Shown here piece by piece: positions 23,530 through 31,710 of a stretch of 64,000 nt of DNA; positions within the stretch are counted from its first letter, which is position 1; every line of letters starts with the position of its first letter. The stretch comes from Leucobacter tenebrionis (GTDB lineage Bacteria; Actinomycetota; Actinomycetes; Actinomycetales; Microbacteriaceae). Below the pieces are notes generated by a model. That model was not told the origin of the DNA. It did not search any database and saw only the letters and a program-made list of their open reading frames with translations. The DNA is taken from contig NZ_CP082322.1 of assembly GCF_019884725.1 (NCBI RefSeq), positions 2,914,001-2,978,000 of the forward strand, given 5' to 3'. Made by a program: the position numbers and the translations under genes.

Positions 23530-25923
23530 TCAGCCCGCCACGTACTCGGCCAGGTGCTCGCCCGTGAGCGTCGACCTCGCCTCGACCAGCTCGCGCGGCG
23601 AACCCTCGAACACGATCGTGCCGCCCTGCTGGCCGGCGCCGGGTCCGATGTCGATGATCCAGTCGGCGTGCGCCATGACGGCCTGGTGATGCTCGATCAC
23701 GATCACGCTCTTGCCCGCGTCGACGAGGCGGTCGAGCAGTTCGAGCAGCTGCTCGACGTCCGCGAGATGCAGGCCGGTGGTGGGCTCGTCGAGCACGTAG
23801 ACGTCGGCGTCGTCGATCATGTGGATGGCGAGCTTGAGGCGCTGCCGCTCGCCGCCCGAGAGGGTCGAGAGCGGCTGCCCGAGCTTCAGGTAGCCGATGC
23901 CGACGTCGACGAGGCGGTCGAGGATCTTGGCGGCCTTCGGGATCTTCGCCTCAGCCCCGGCGTCGGAGCGTCCCGAGAAGAACTCGCGCGCCTCCGACAT
24001 CGACAGGTCGAGCACCTCGGCGATGTTCTTGCCGCCGAGGGTGTACTGCAGCACCTCGGAATCGTAGCGCTTGCCGTCGCAGACCTGGCAGACGCTCTCC
24101 ATCGTGGCCATCATGCCGAGATCGGTGTAGATGATGCCCGCGCCCTTGCACTCGGGGCATGCGCCTTCGGAGTTGGCGCTGAAGAGCGCGGGTTTGACGC
24201 CGTTCGCCTTCGCGAAGGCGGTGCGCACGGGATCGAGCAGGCCCGTGTACGTGGCGGGGTTGGAACGGCGCGAACCCTTGATCGCACCCTGATCGACGGC
24301 GACGACCCCCTCGCGGTTCGAGACGTAGCCGTGGATGAGCGAGCTCTTGCCCGAACCGGCGACGCCCGTGATCGCGCACAGCACGCCGAGCGGCACGTCC
24401 ACGTCGACGTTCTGCAGGTTGTGGCGATCCGCCCCGCGCACCTCGATGGAGCCGTTCGCCGAGCGCACGCTCTCCTTGAGCTTCGCCCGGTCGTCGAGGT
24501 GCTTGCCGGTGAGGGTCTCCGAGGCGCGCAGCGCCTCGACCGTGCCCTCGAAGCAGATCTCGCCGCCGTTCGTGCCGGCCCGGGGGCCGAGGTCGACGAC
24601 GTGGTCGGCGATCGCGATCATCTCGGGCTTGTGCTCGACGACCAGCACCGTGTTGCCCTTGTCGCGCAGCTTGAGCAGCAGCTGGTTCATGCGCTGGATG
24701 TCGTGGGGGTGCAGGCCGACGGAGGGCTCGTCGAACACGTAGGTGGCGTCGGTGATGGGGGATCCGAGGTGGCGGATCATCTTGGTGCGCTGGGACTCGC
24801 CGCCCGAGAGCGTGCCCGTCGGCCGATCGAGGCTGAGGTAGCCGAGACCGATCTGCACGAAGGAGTCGAGCGTATCGCTGAGCTTGCCGATGAGCGGCGC
24901 CATGCCCGGATCGTCGATGCCCCGCACCCACTCGGCCAGGTCCGAGATCTGCATCGCGCACACGTCGGCGATCGACCGGCCGTCGATCTTCGAGGATCGG
25001 GCCGTGGCGTTGAGACGCGTGCCGTCGCACTCGGGGCAGGGGCGGAAGACGATCGCGCGATCCACGAACGCCCGGATATGAGGCTGCATGGCCTCGCGAT
25101 CCTTCGAGAGCATCGACTTCTGAATGCGGGGGATGAGGCCCTCGTAGGTGAGGTTCACCCCCTCGACCTTGATCTTCGTCGGTTCCTTGCGCAGCAGATC
25201 GTCGAGCTCCTGCTCGGTGAAGTCGCGGATCGGCTTGTCCATGTCGAAGAGATCGGAGAAGAGGCGCCCCCACCAGCCGTCCATGCTGTAGCCGGGCACC
25301 TTCAGCGCGCCCTCCGACAGCGACTTGTCGGCGTCGTAGAGCTCGTCGAGCGCGAAGTCGCTCACGGTGCCCCGCCCCTCGCAGGTCGCGCACATGCCGC
25401 CCAGCACCTCGAAGCTGCGGCGCTCCTTGACCTTCTTGCCGCCCTTCTCGAGCGTGACGGCCCCCGCCCCGCTCACCGACGCCACATTGAAGGAGAACGC
25501 GTTGGGAGAGCCGATGTGCGGCTGCCCGAGCCGCGAGAAGACGATGCGGAGCATCGCGTTCACGTCGGTCGCGGTGCCCACGGTCGAGCGGGGGTTCGCC
25601 CCCATGCGCTCCTGGTCGACGATGATCGCGGTCGTGAGCCCCTCGAGCACGTCGACGTCGGGTCGCGACTGCGAGGGCATGAACCCCTGCACGAATGCGC
25701 TGTACGTCTCATTGATAAGGCGCTGGGACTCGGCGGCGATCGTGCTGAACACGAGCGAGCTCTTGCCGGAGCCGGAGACACCGGTGAAGACGGTGAGCCT
25801 GCGCTTCGGCAGGTCGACGCTGACGTTCTTCAGGTTGTGCTCGCGGGCGCCCTGCACGCGGATGCGATCGTGGCTGTCGGCGGGGTGGGTCGAAGGCTGC
25901 GGTGCGGCGTGCTCGTCGGTCAT
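23530..25923 (-). CDS. UvrA-like ABC ATPase (UvrA2/DrrC type)
   Basis: The 797-residue protein has two UvrA-type ABC modules: Walker A GVSGSGKSS near residue 48 and GVAGSGKSS in the second half, signatures LSGGESQR and LSGGERQR, and zinc-finger cysteine pairs CATCEGRG, CPECDGTRLN, CPECKGAG and CQVCDGKRY. It is ~150 residues shorter than UvrA and seems to lack the UvrB-binding insertion after the first Walker A. Such UvrA2/DrrC proteins are linked to resistance to DNA-binding drugs and damage. No drug-synthesis genes are nearby; the genuine uvrA must be elsewhere. Confidence 0.92.
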   Translation of the reverse strand: MTDEHAAPQPSTHPADSHDRIRVQGAREHNLKNVSVDLPKRRLTVFTGVSGSGKSSLVFSTIAAESQRLINETYSAFVQGFMPSQSRPDVDVLEGLTTAIIVDQERMGANPRSTVGTATDVNAMLRIVFSRLGQPHIGSPNAFSFNVASVSGAGAVTLEKGGKKVKERRSFEVLGGMCATCEGRGTVSDFALDELYDADKSLSEGALKVPGYSMDGWWGRLFSDLFDMDKPIRDFTEQELDDLLRKEPTKIKVEGVNLTYEGLIPRIQKSMLSKDREAMQPHIRAFVDRAIVFRPCPECDGTRLNATARSSKIDGRSIADVCAMQISDLAEWVRGIDDPGMAPLIGKLSDTLDSFVQIGLGYLSLDRPTGTLSGGESQRTKMIRHLGSPITDATYVFDEPSVGLHPHDIQRMNQLLLKLRDKGNTVLVVEHKPEMIAIADHVVDLGPRAGTNGGEICFEGTVEALRASETLTGKHLDDRAKLKESVRSANGSIEVRGADRHNLQNVDVDVPLGVLCAITGVAGSGKSSLIHGYVSNREGVVAVDQGAIKGSRRSNPATYTGLLDPVRTAFAKANGVKPALFSANSEGACPECKGAGIIYTDLGMMATMESVCQVCDGKRYDSEVLQYTLGGKNIAEVLDLSMSEAREFFSGRSDAGAEAKIPKAAKILDRLVDVGIGYLKLGQPLSTLSGGERQRLKLAIHMIDDADVYVLDEPTTGLHLADVEQLLELLDRLVDAGKSVIVIEHHQAVMAHADWIIDIGPGAGQQGGTIVFEGSPRELVEARSTLTGEHLAEYVAG

Positions 25924-25961
25924 GGGGAAAGATTAGCGCGAGCCGCCGACATCGCACTTCT

Positions 25962-26744
25962 TCATTCCTGATCGCCGCCGGCGGGGGACGGGGCCAGCCG
26001 GTAGAGCACCTCCGGCCGACCGCGCTTGCCGTAGCGGTGCGCCAGATCGATGGTGCCCTCCGAGACGAGGTAGTCGAGGTAGCGCCGCGCGGTCGCCCGG
26101 GAGATCGTGCAGCGCTCGGCGAGCTCCGCGGCCGAGATCGTGGAGACGGGGTCGAGGGCGTCGACGACGCGCGCGAGCGTCACCTCGGAGAGCCCCTTCG
26201 GCAGTCTGGGCGGGGTCGTCGAGGGCAGGGGAGGCGCGGATCCGGCGGCTCTCCGCCAGTTTCGCGCCGATGCGGCCGGCAGCCGGATCCTGCCCGTCGA
26301 GAGCAGCCGGTCGATCTCGCCCTGGCCGAGGGGCCGCTCCCGCTCGTTGTGCTCGCGCGCCCGCCGTTCGGCACGGTAGACCCGCAACCGCTCCTGCAGG
26401 GCCTCCTGAGTGAAGGGCTTCACCAGATACCCGACGACGTGCGCCGCGAGCGCCTGGCGCACGGTGATCTGATCCCGGGACGAACTGATCACGAGTACAT
26501 CGGGGGACCGCGATCCGAATGTGCGCAGCTGGTGCAGCACCTCGATGCCGCTGATGTCGGGGAGGCGCATATCGAGCAGGATCAGATCGACGCCCCCGCG
26601 CAATCCGCGGTCGATCGCGGCCTCGCCCAGCCCGACCGTGCCGGCCAGCGCGAATCCGGGCGTGCCCGAGACGAAGCGCCCGTGCAGGGAGCGTGCGCCC
26701 GGGTCGTCGTCGACGACGAGCACGCGGATCGGCTTATCGGCCAT
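25962..26744 (-). CDS. Response regulator, CitB/DcuR/DctR type
   Basis: The 260-residue protein has a receiver domain (VLVVDDD, phospho-acceptor aspartate 58 in DLILLDMRLPD, GYLVKPF lysine near 109) and a C-terminal helix-turn-helix (TISAAELAERCTISRATARRYLDYL). A ~60-residue linker rich in R, A and P joins them. The architecture is that of CitB/DcuR regulators of di- and tricarboxylate transport. It overlaps the kinase gene by 11 bases and lies divergent from tctCBA, its probable target. The operator is not identified. Confidence 0.93.
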   Translation of the reverse strand: MADKPIRVLVVDDDPGARSLHGRFVSGTPGFALAGTVGLGEAAIDRGLRGGVDLILLDMRLPDISGIEVLHQLRTFGSRSPDVLVISSSRDQITVRQALAAHVVGYLVKPFTQEALQERLRVYRAERRAREHNERERPLGQGEIDRLLSTGRIRLPAASARNWRRAAGSAPPLPSTTPPRLPKGLSEVTLARVVDALDPVSTISAAELAERCTISRATARRYLDYLVSEGTIDLAHRYGKRGRPEVLYRLAPSPAGGDQE

Positions 26745-28017
26745 CGTCGTGCCCTCCGCCCTCGATCATGTCCATCTCGAACGAGAAGCGGGCGCCGCCC
26801 CACTCCGACCTGCCGAGCTCGACCGATCCGCCCCGCGAGGCGACCGTTCGCCGCACGAGGTCCAGCCCGAGCCCCCGGCCGACCCCCGAAGGGTCGGGCT
26901 TCGAGGAGTACCCGCGGGTGAAGATCCGCTCCGCGGCCCGGGGGTCCACGCCCGGACCGTCGTCCTCCACCACGCCGAACAGGCGCCGGGAGCGCTGCAC
27001 GAGCGAGCAGCGCACGCGTGAGGCGCCCGCCTCGCCGGCATTGCGGCAGAGATTCGCGATCACGAGCACCGCATCGCGATCGATCTCGTCGGAGACCTCG
27101 ATCCGCGTCTCGATCCGCGCCCCGAGCGCCCCGAGTTCGGCCCGCAGCGCCTCGACGGTCGCGCGCAGCAGCGGCTGCCCGGGCAGCACTCCGTCGCCAC
27201 CGCCCTCGGTGAGCACGGGGGCCGCGTCATCGATGTAGTCGAGCGCCTCCTGCACGTCGCCGTGCGAGACGAGGCCGTGGATCACGTGCAGCCGCGTGTG
27301 GAACTCGTGGGTCTGCTCGCGGAGCGCCGCCGCCGTGCGCCGCACCCGCTCGTGCTCGCGGGCGGCGTCGGCGAGACGGCGGAAACGTCGTTCCAGGCCC
27401 GCCGCGAGCAGCGAGCTCGCCAGAGTCCCCAGCACCAGCGCGCCGAGCGCCCACGGCAGCAGCTGTCCCAGGGACTCGTCGTGCTCGGCCGAGATGTGCG
27501 ACTCGAGGATGCCCACCGAGAGGGTGCCGATCACCCGGCTCCCGTCTCCGCCCTCGCGCACCGGCACCTTCGCGCGCAGCGTCGTTCCGAGGGTTCCGGT
27601 CTCGGTTCCGAGGAACTCCTCGCCCGCGAGCACCCTGGACGAGTCCGTCGACACGGGCTTTCCGCGCTCGGCGGGGGTGGGGTGGGTGATCCGGATCCCC
27701 GATGCGTCGGTGATGACGACGTAGTCGACGCCCGAGGCGTGCTCCACCACATCGGCCAGCGGCTGCAGCTCCGCCGTGGCGCGCTCACGGCCGCCCTCGG
27801 CATCGGCCGCCGCGATCCTCAGCGCCTCCCGCACCTGGCTCAGCTCCGCGAGCGTGATCGCCACCTCCCTCACGCGCTCGCCCGTCGCGGTGCGCAGGCT
27901 GCGCTCCTGCACCGACACGGCGATGGCCGTGGTGACGCCCACCGAAGCGAGCACGATGAGGCTCGGCAGCAGCAGGATCGCGAGACGCATCGCGACGGGC
28001 CTCACCCGTGTCGCCAC
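26734..28017 (-). CDS. Sensor histidine kinase, CitA/DcuS family
   Basis: The 427-residue kinase has membrane helices at about 10-37 and 187-208 enclosing an extracytoplasmic sensor domain (VDYVVITDASGIRITHPTP, GTLSVG) of the PAS-like citrate/C4-dicarboxylate type. The phospho-acceptor box is QTHEFHTRLHVIHGL (histidine 237), and the ATPase has NLCRNAGEAG and GVGRGLGLDLVRR. The H-box form is that of CitA/DcuS. With the divergent tctCBA genes this suggests sensing of citrate or a related carboxylate outside the cell and induction of its uptake; the ligand is inferred. Confidence 0.93.
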   Translation of the reverse strand: MATRVRPVAMRLAILLLPSLIVLASVGVTTAIAVSVQERSLRTATGERVREVAITLAELSQVREALRIAAADAEGGRERATAELQPLADVVEHASGVDYVVITDASGIRITHPTPAERGKPVSTDSSRVLAGEEFLGTETGTLGTTLRAKVPVREGGDGSRVIGTLSVGILESHISAEHDESLGQLLPWALGALVLGTLASSLLAAGLERRFRRLADAAREHERVRRTAAALREQTHEFHTRLHVIHGLVSHGDVQEALDYIDDAAPVLTEGGGDGVLPGQPLLRATVEALRAELGALGARIETRIEVSDEIDRDAVLVIANLCRNAGEAGASRVRCSLVQRSRRLFGVVEDDGPGVDPRAAERIFTRGYSSKPDPSGVGRGLGLDLVRRTVASRGGSVELGRSEWGGARFSFEMDMIEGGGHDDGR

Positions 28018-28155
28018 CAGGCCACCCCCTCGGAGTCCGGATCGTGAGCATCAATGAGCACAAAGGCCCGGCACCGGGGTGAACCGGCCGGACCGTCTGT
28101 ACATTCTAGTGACTACGTCAGATGACAACGGAGTCTGCACAGAGGAGTGAAATCA
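28018..28155. promoter_or_regulatory. Divergent control region between citAB-like genes and tctCBA
   Basis: This spacer is more AT-rich toward tctC and holds the short palindrome GTCA-GA-TGAC inside GACTACGTCAGATGACAACG (28110-28129), a candidate operator for the response regulator. AGAGGAG at 28141-28147 is a strong ribosome binding site that selects the ATG at 28156 rather than the GTG at 28147. Exact promoter boxes are not clear. Confidence 0.45.
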
Positions 28156-29196
28156 ATGACGGCAGCATCAGCGGAGCCTGCTCAGGCACCGCCCCCGGAA
28201 CAGCGGACGGGGAAGCGCACGGGCAGAATCATCGGGCGCGTGATCGGCGGGGCCATCGCGGTGGCCGCCGTCGGCTTCGCCTCGTACGGGTCGATCAGCT
28301 CGGCGGCGCTCGGATCCGACATCCGCAATTCGATGACCGTCATCGCACCCGCGGCCGCCGGTGGCGGATGGGACGGCGTGGCCCGCGAGATGCAGCAGGC
28401 CATGAAGGCGAACGGCATCGTGAACAACGTGCAGGTGGTCAACATGCCCGGAGCCGGCGGCACCATCGCGCTCGGAAACCTGTCGGTGCTCTCGGGGCAG
28501 CCCAACAACATCCTCGTGGGCGGCACCGGCCTCCTCGCGGCGACCATCCAGTTCGATTCGGCAGCCACGCTCGACGACGTCACGGCGCTCGCGACCATCG
28601 TCGAGGAGTACGACGTCATCGTCGTGCCGGCCGACTCGCCCTACCAGACGCTCGACGACCTGGTCGAGGCGTGGCGCGCCGATCCGAAAGCCCTGCCCTG
28701 GTCGGGCGGCGGATCCTTCGACCAGCTCGTGATCACCGATCTCGCGCTCGCCGCGGGCATCGATCCGGTCGACCTCACCTACATCCCGTCCGACGGCGGC
28801 GGCGAGGCGATCCAGGCCATGCTCAACGGCACCGTCGCGGCAGCAGCCGGCGGTTACCCCGACAACATCGATCAGATCGAGTCGGGCCGGCTCCGAGCGC
28901 TCGCGCTGGTCGCCCCCGAGCGGGTCGACGGCATCGACATCCCGACCGCCCGCGAGCAGGGGTACGACATCACCCTCACCAACTGGCGCTCGCTCTCCGC
29001 GCCGGCGGGCTTGAGCGACGACGACCGCGAGGCCCTCGTCGACCTGGTGCTCGAGACCGTCGAGACCCCCGAGTGGGACGACGCGATGGAGCGCTACCAC
29101 TGGACCGAGAAAGTGCTCACCGGCGACGAACTCGAAGAGTTCCTCGGGGAGGAGCACGAACGCATCGCGCAGCTGTACAGGGAGATGGGGCAATGA
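28156..29196 (+). CDS. tctC: Tripartite tricarboxylate transporter substrate-binding protein
   Basis: The 346-residue protein belongs to the TctC/Bug family: VIAPAAAGGGWDGVAREMQQAM (ligand-loop glycine cluster), VNMPGAGGTIALGNL, and VPADSPYQTLDDLVEAW. An N-terminal basic stretch and hydrophobic segment (GRVIGGAIAVAAVGFASYG) form an export signal or anchor; there is no lipobox cysteine, so it is either secreted or membrane-tethered. It captures a carboxylate outside the cell for TctAB. Its stop overlaps the tctB start (ATGA). Confidence 0.94.
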   Translation: MTAASAEPAQAPPPEQRTGKRTGRIIGRVIGGAIAVAAVGFASYGSISSAALGSDIRNSMTVIAPAAAGGGWDGVAREMQQAMKANGIVNNVQVVNMPGAGGTIALGNLSVLSGQPNNILVGGTGLLAATIQFDSAATLDDVTALATIVEEYDVIVVPADSPYQTLDDLVEAWRADPKALPWSGGGSFDQLVITDLALAAGIDPVDLTYIPSDGGGEAIQAMLNGTVAAAAGGYPDNIDQIESGRLRALALVAPERVDGIDIPTAREQGYDITLTNWRSLSAPAGLSDDDREALVDLVLETVETPEWDDAMERYHWTEKVLTGDELEEFLGEEHERIAQLYREMGQ

Positions 29197-29807
29197 CGCA
29201 CTCGAACAATCCCACCGCCGTCTCGGCGGTCATGGGCGAAGAGCTCGAGATCGGGAGGGAGAACCCCGGCGCCGCGCTGCTCAAGCAGCTCGTCATGCCC
29301 GCGATCCTCGTCGCCTTCGCCACCTATTTGCTCATCGGCATCCTCACGATGCGCGTGCCCGAGGGCGTCGTGTTCCCCGGGCCCCAGTTCTTCCCGTCGA
29401 TCATCGCCGCCGGGCTCTACCTGTTCGCGGTACTGCTGGTCGTGCGGGCGGTGAGGGATCGCGCCGAGGCTGCAGCGGCGGCCGAGCGATCGGCCGCGGA
29501 GATCGAGCTGCTCACCGACGAGGAGGTCGCCGCGCTCGAAGCGGAGGCCGCGAAACGAGTCGGCATCGACTGGCGCTCCATGGCGTGGATCGTCGGCTCG
29601 TTCATCGGATTCGCGCTGCTGCTGCCCGTCCTGGGGTGGATCGTCGCGGCCGCGCTGCTGTTCTGGTGCGTGGCACGCGCCTTCGGATCCGAACGACCGA
29701 TCTTCAACCTCGTCGTCGGTCTGACCGCGAGCTCGCTCGCCTACATCGCGTTCGACATGCTGCTCGGCCTCACGCTGCCGTCCGGCATCCTCGGTTGGGG
29801 GTTCTGA
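29193..29807 (+). CDS. tctB: Tripartite tricarboxylate transporter small membrane subunit
   Basis: The 204-residue protein has four hydrophobic segments, the second following FPGPQFFPSIIAAGLYLFA, a typical TctB P-x-FFP motif. A ~60-residue acidic helical loop (RAEAAAAAERSAAEIELLTDEEVAALEAEA) separates the two helix pairs. TctB is the poorly conserved partner of TctA. It starts at the ATG overlapping the tctC stop; the tctA ATG follows after one base. Confidence 0.92.
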   Translation: MTHSNNPTAVSAVMGEELEIGRENPGAALLKQLVMPAILVAFATYLLIGILTMRVPEGVVFPGPQFFPSIIAAGLYLFAVLLVVRAVRDRAEAAAAAERSAAEIELLTDEEVAALEAEAAKRVGIDWRSMAWIVGSFIGFALLLPVLGWIVAAALLFWCVARAFGSERPIFNLVVGLTASSLAYIAFDMLLGLTLPSGILGWGF

Positions 29808-29808
29808 C

Positions 29809-31329
29809 ATGGATACGCTGCAACTCCTGGCAGAGGGCTTCGCGGGAGCCCTCACCTGGCAGAACCTGCTCTGGGTGGTGATCGGCTGTCTGCTCGGCAC
29901 CGCGGTCGGCGTCATGCCCGGCCTCGGATCGTCGATGGCGGTCGCGCTGCTGCTGCCCATGACCTTCGCACTCGAGCCCACGGCGGCCTTCATCATGTTC
30001 TCCGGCGTGTACTTCGGCGGGCTCTTCGGAGACTCGACGATGAGCATCCTCATGAACATGCCCGGGCAGGCCTCGGCGATCGCCTCGACGTTCGAGGGGC
30101 ACAAGATGGCGCTCAACGGCAGAGCCGCCCAAGCGCTCGCCACCGCGGCGATCGGCGCGTTCGTCGGAGGCTTTCTCGCGTCGATCGCGGTCGTCTTCAT
30201 GGCGCCCGCGCTCGCCGACTTCTCGACGCAGTTCGGCCCCGCCGAGTTCTTCGCGCTCGCGCTCTTCGCCTTCGTCGCGACCTCCTCGGTGGTCACCGAC
30301 AACCCCGTGAAGGGCCTCTCGTCGCTCTTCATCGGGCTCGGGATCGCGGTGATCGGCGTCGACGGCATCTCGGGTGCGCCGCGCTTCACGATGGACTCGC
30401 CCAACCTCTTCGACGGCGTCTCCCTCGTCACGGTGACGGTGGCGGTGCTGGCTCTCGGCGAGGTCATCTACGTCGCCTGCCTCGAACGGCACATCGGCGG
30501 CGGCAAGCTCATCAGGCCCAAGGGCCGCCCGTGGCTGTCGGGCCGCGAGTTCCGCGAAGCGCTGCCGGCCTGGCTGCGCGGTACGGCGATCGGCATGCCC
30601 TTCGGCGTCGTGCCCGCCGGCGGATCGGAGATCCCGACCTTCCTGGCCTTCGGCCTCGAGAAGAAGCTCGACGCGCGCCGCAAGAACCCGCAGTTCGGCA
30701 AGGGCGCGATCCGCGGTCTCGCAGCCCCCGAGGCCGCGGGCAACTCGACGACGGGCATGGCGATGGGCGCGCTGCTCGCCCTCGGCCTGCCGATCTCGGC
30801 GACCGCCGCCATCATGCTCGCGGCCTTCCGCCAGTACGGGCTGCAGCCGGGGCCGCTGCTCTTCGAGCGATCCTCCGAACTCGTGTGGGCGCTGCTCGCC
30901 AGCTTCTTCATCGCGATGATCGTGCTGCTGATCCTCAACCTGCCGTTCGCGATGGTGTGGGCGAAGCTGCTGCTGATCCCGCGGCCGTACCTGTACGCGG
31001 GCATCACGATGGTCTGCGCCCTCGGCATCTACGCCACGTCGGGCAAGACCTTCGACCTCATGCTGCTGCTCGTCGTCGGACTCGTCGGCTTCGTGATGCG
31101 CGCCGTCGACTTCCCGCTCGCGCCGCTCATCATCGGCATGGTGCTCGGCCCGCTCGCCGAGACGAGCCTGCGGGACGCCGCCATGAGCGCGAACGGCGAC
31201 TTCTCGGTGCTCGTGCAGGGGCCGATCCCGCTCACCCTCTATTCCCTGCTGCTGCTCGTGATCGCGTTCGCCGTGCGCGGCAAGATCGTGGAGCGGAGGC
31301 GCGCGAAGGCGCTCGCCCCCGTCGGCTGA
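29809..31329 (+). CDS. tctA: Tripartite tricarboxylate transporter large membrane subunit
   Basis: The 506-residue permease has about eleven helices and the TctA hallmarks GVMPGLGSSMAVALLLPMTF, MSILMNMPGQASAIASTFEGHKMA, PFGVVPAGGSEIPTF and APEAAGNSTTG. It carries tri- or dicarboxylates across the membrane with an ion gradient. It is the last gene of tctCBA. A 380-base intergenic region with two long hairpins follows. Confidence 0.96.
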   Translation: MDTLQLLAEGFAGALTWQNLLWVVIGCLLGTAVGVMPGLGSSMAVALLLPMTFALEPTAAFIMFSGVYFGGLFGDSTMSILMNMPGQASAIASTFEGHKMALNGRAAQALATAAIGAFVGGFLASIAVVFMAPALADFSTQFGPAEFFALALFAFVATSSVVTDNPVKGLSSLFIGLGIAVIGVDGISGAPRFTMDSPNLFDGVSLVTVTVAVLALGEVIYVACLERHIGGGKLIRPKGRPWLSGREFREALPAWLRGTAIGMPFGVVPAGGSEIPTFLAFGLEKKLDARRKNPQFGKGAIRGLAAPEAAGNSTTGMAMGALLALGLPISATAAIMLAAFRQYGLQPGPLLFERSSELVWALLASFFIAMIVLLILNLPFAMVWAKLLLIPRPYLYAGITMVCALGIYATSGKTFDLMLLLVVGLVGFVMRAVDFPLAPLIIGMVLGPLAETSLRDAAMSANGDFSVLVQGPIPLTLYSLLLLVIAFAVRGKIVERRRAKALAPVG

Positions 31330-31441
31330 GCGGCGGGCTGCGGGCTGCCTGCTACGGCGGCCCGGGGCAGGCTGCTGCGGCGCTGCGGGGCCTGCGTGCT
31401 ACGGCGGCGCGGCGGGTTGCGGCGCGGCGGGGCCATCCCCT

Positions 31442-31497
31442 CGAAAGGTCGAAAAGGGCTCCGATCCACGTGGATCAGAGCCCTTTTCGACCTTTCG
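31442..31497. repeat. 56-bp palindrome, family D copy 1
   Basis: Two 28-bp arms meet at CCACGTGG with no loop and one mismatched pair (31462 and 31477). Outer ends CGAAAGG/CCTTTCG and a central GATCC...GTGGATC are shared with the palindrome at 63569-63628. The right arm contains CCCTTTT, giving a short T-run inside the stem only. Confidence 0.88.
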
Positions 31498-31529
31498 GCG
31501 CGGCCTCTCGAGAGGTGGATCGATCGTAC

Positions 31530-31546
31530 CCTGAGCTTGTCGAAGC
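31530..31546. repeat. CCCTGAGCTTGTCGAAG motif
   Basis: This 17-base motif resembles CTGAGTCCGTCGAAGGGG near 51859 and GACCCTGTCGAAGCGCG near 35030. It looks like a dispersed REP-like sequence; the copies here are few and diverged. Confidence 0.4.
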
Positions 31547-31572
31547 GAGCGCAGGATCCGGCCCCGATCCTC

Positions 31573-31632
31573 CTCGAGATACGAATTTCGCACCCATGGA
31601 CGCGGAAGGAGCTGCGAGATCCGTATCTCGAG
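31573..31632. repeat. Intergenic hairpin, family C copy 1
   Basis: The 20-bp arms 31573-31592 and 31613-31632 begin and end with CTCGAGATACG/CGTATCTCGAG and contain two mismatches. The related copy is 51909-51964. Confidence 0.78.
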
Positions 31633-31698
31633 CAGGGTGCCCGGGTCTCGGGCGAGCCGGCGACGTGACCGCGACACGACCCCTGGGCGGAGCGCCGT

Positions 31699-31704
31699 TA
31701 CGCT
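31699..31704 (+). promoter_or_regulatory. -10 box of the CPBP-like gene (leaderless type)
   Basis: TACGCT lies six bases before the GTG at 31711. Confidence 0.5.
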
Positions 31705-31710
31705 GGGAGG

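Larger units (their letters stand above)
31330..31710. other. Non-coding stretch after tctA with two large hairpins
   Basis: No gene is supported here. The first 100 bases are simple GC-rich sequence with repeated CTGCGGG/GCTACGGCGGC pieces. They are followed by the family D palindrome (31442-31497), a CCCTGAGCTTGTCGAAG motif (31530-31546), the family C hairpin (31573-31632), and the promoter of the next gene. Confidence 0.7.

Noticed and set aside
23554-25971. An 805-codon plus-strand frame opposite the uvrA-like gene
   Set aside because: It mirrors the UvrA-like coding frame, and its product has no recognisable domain.
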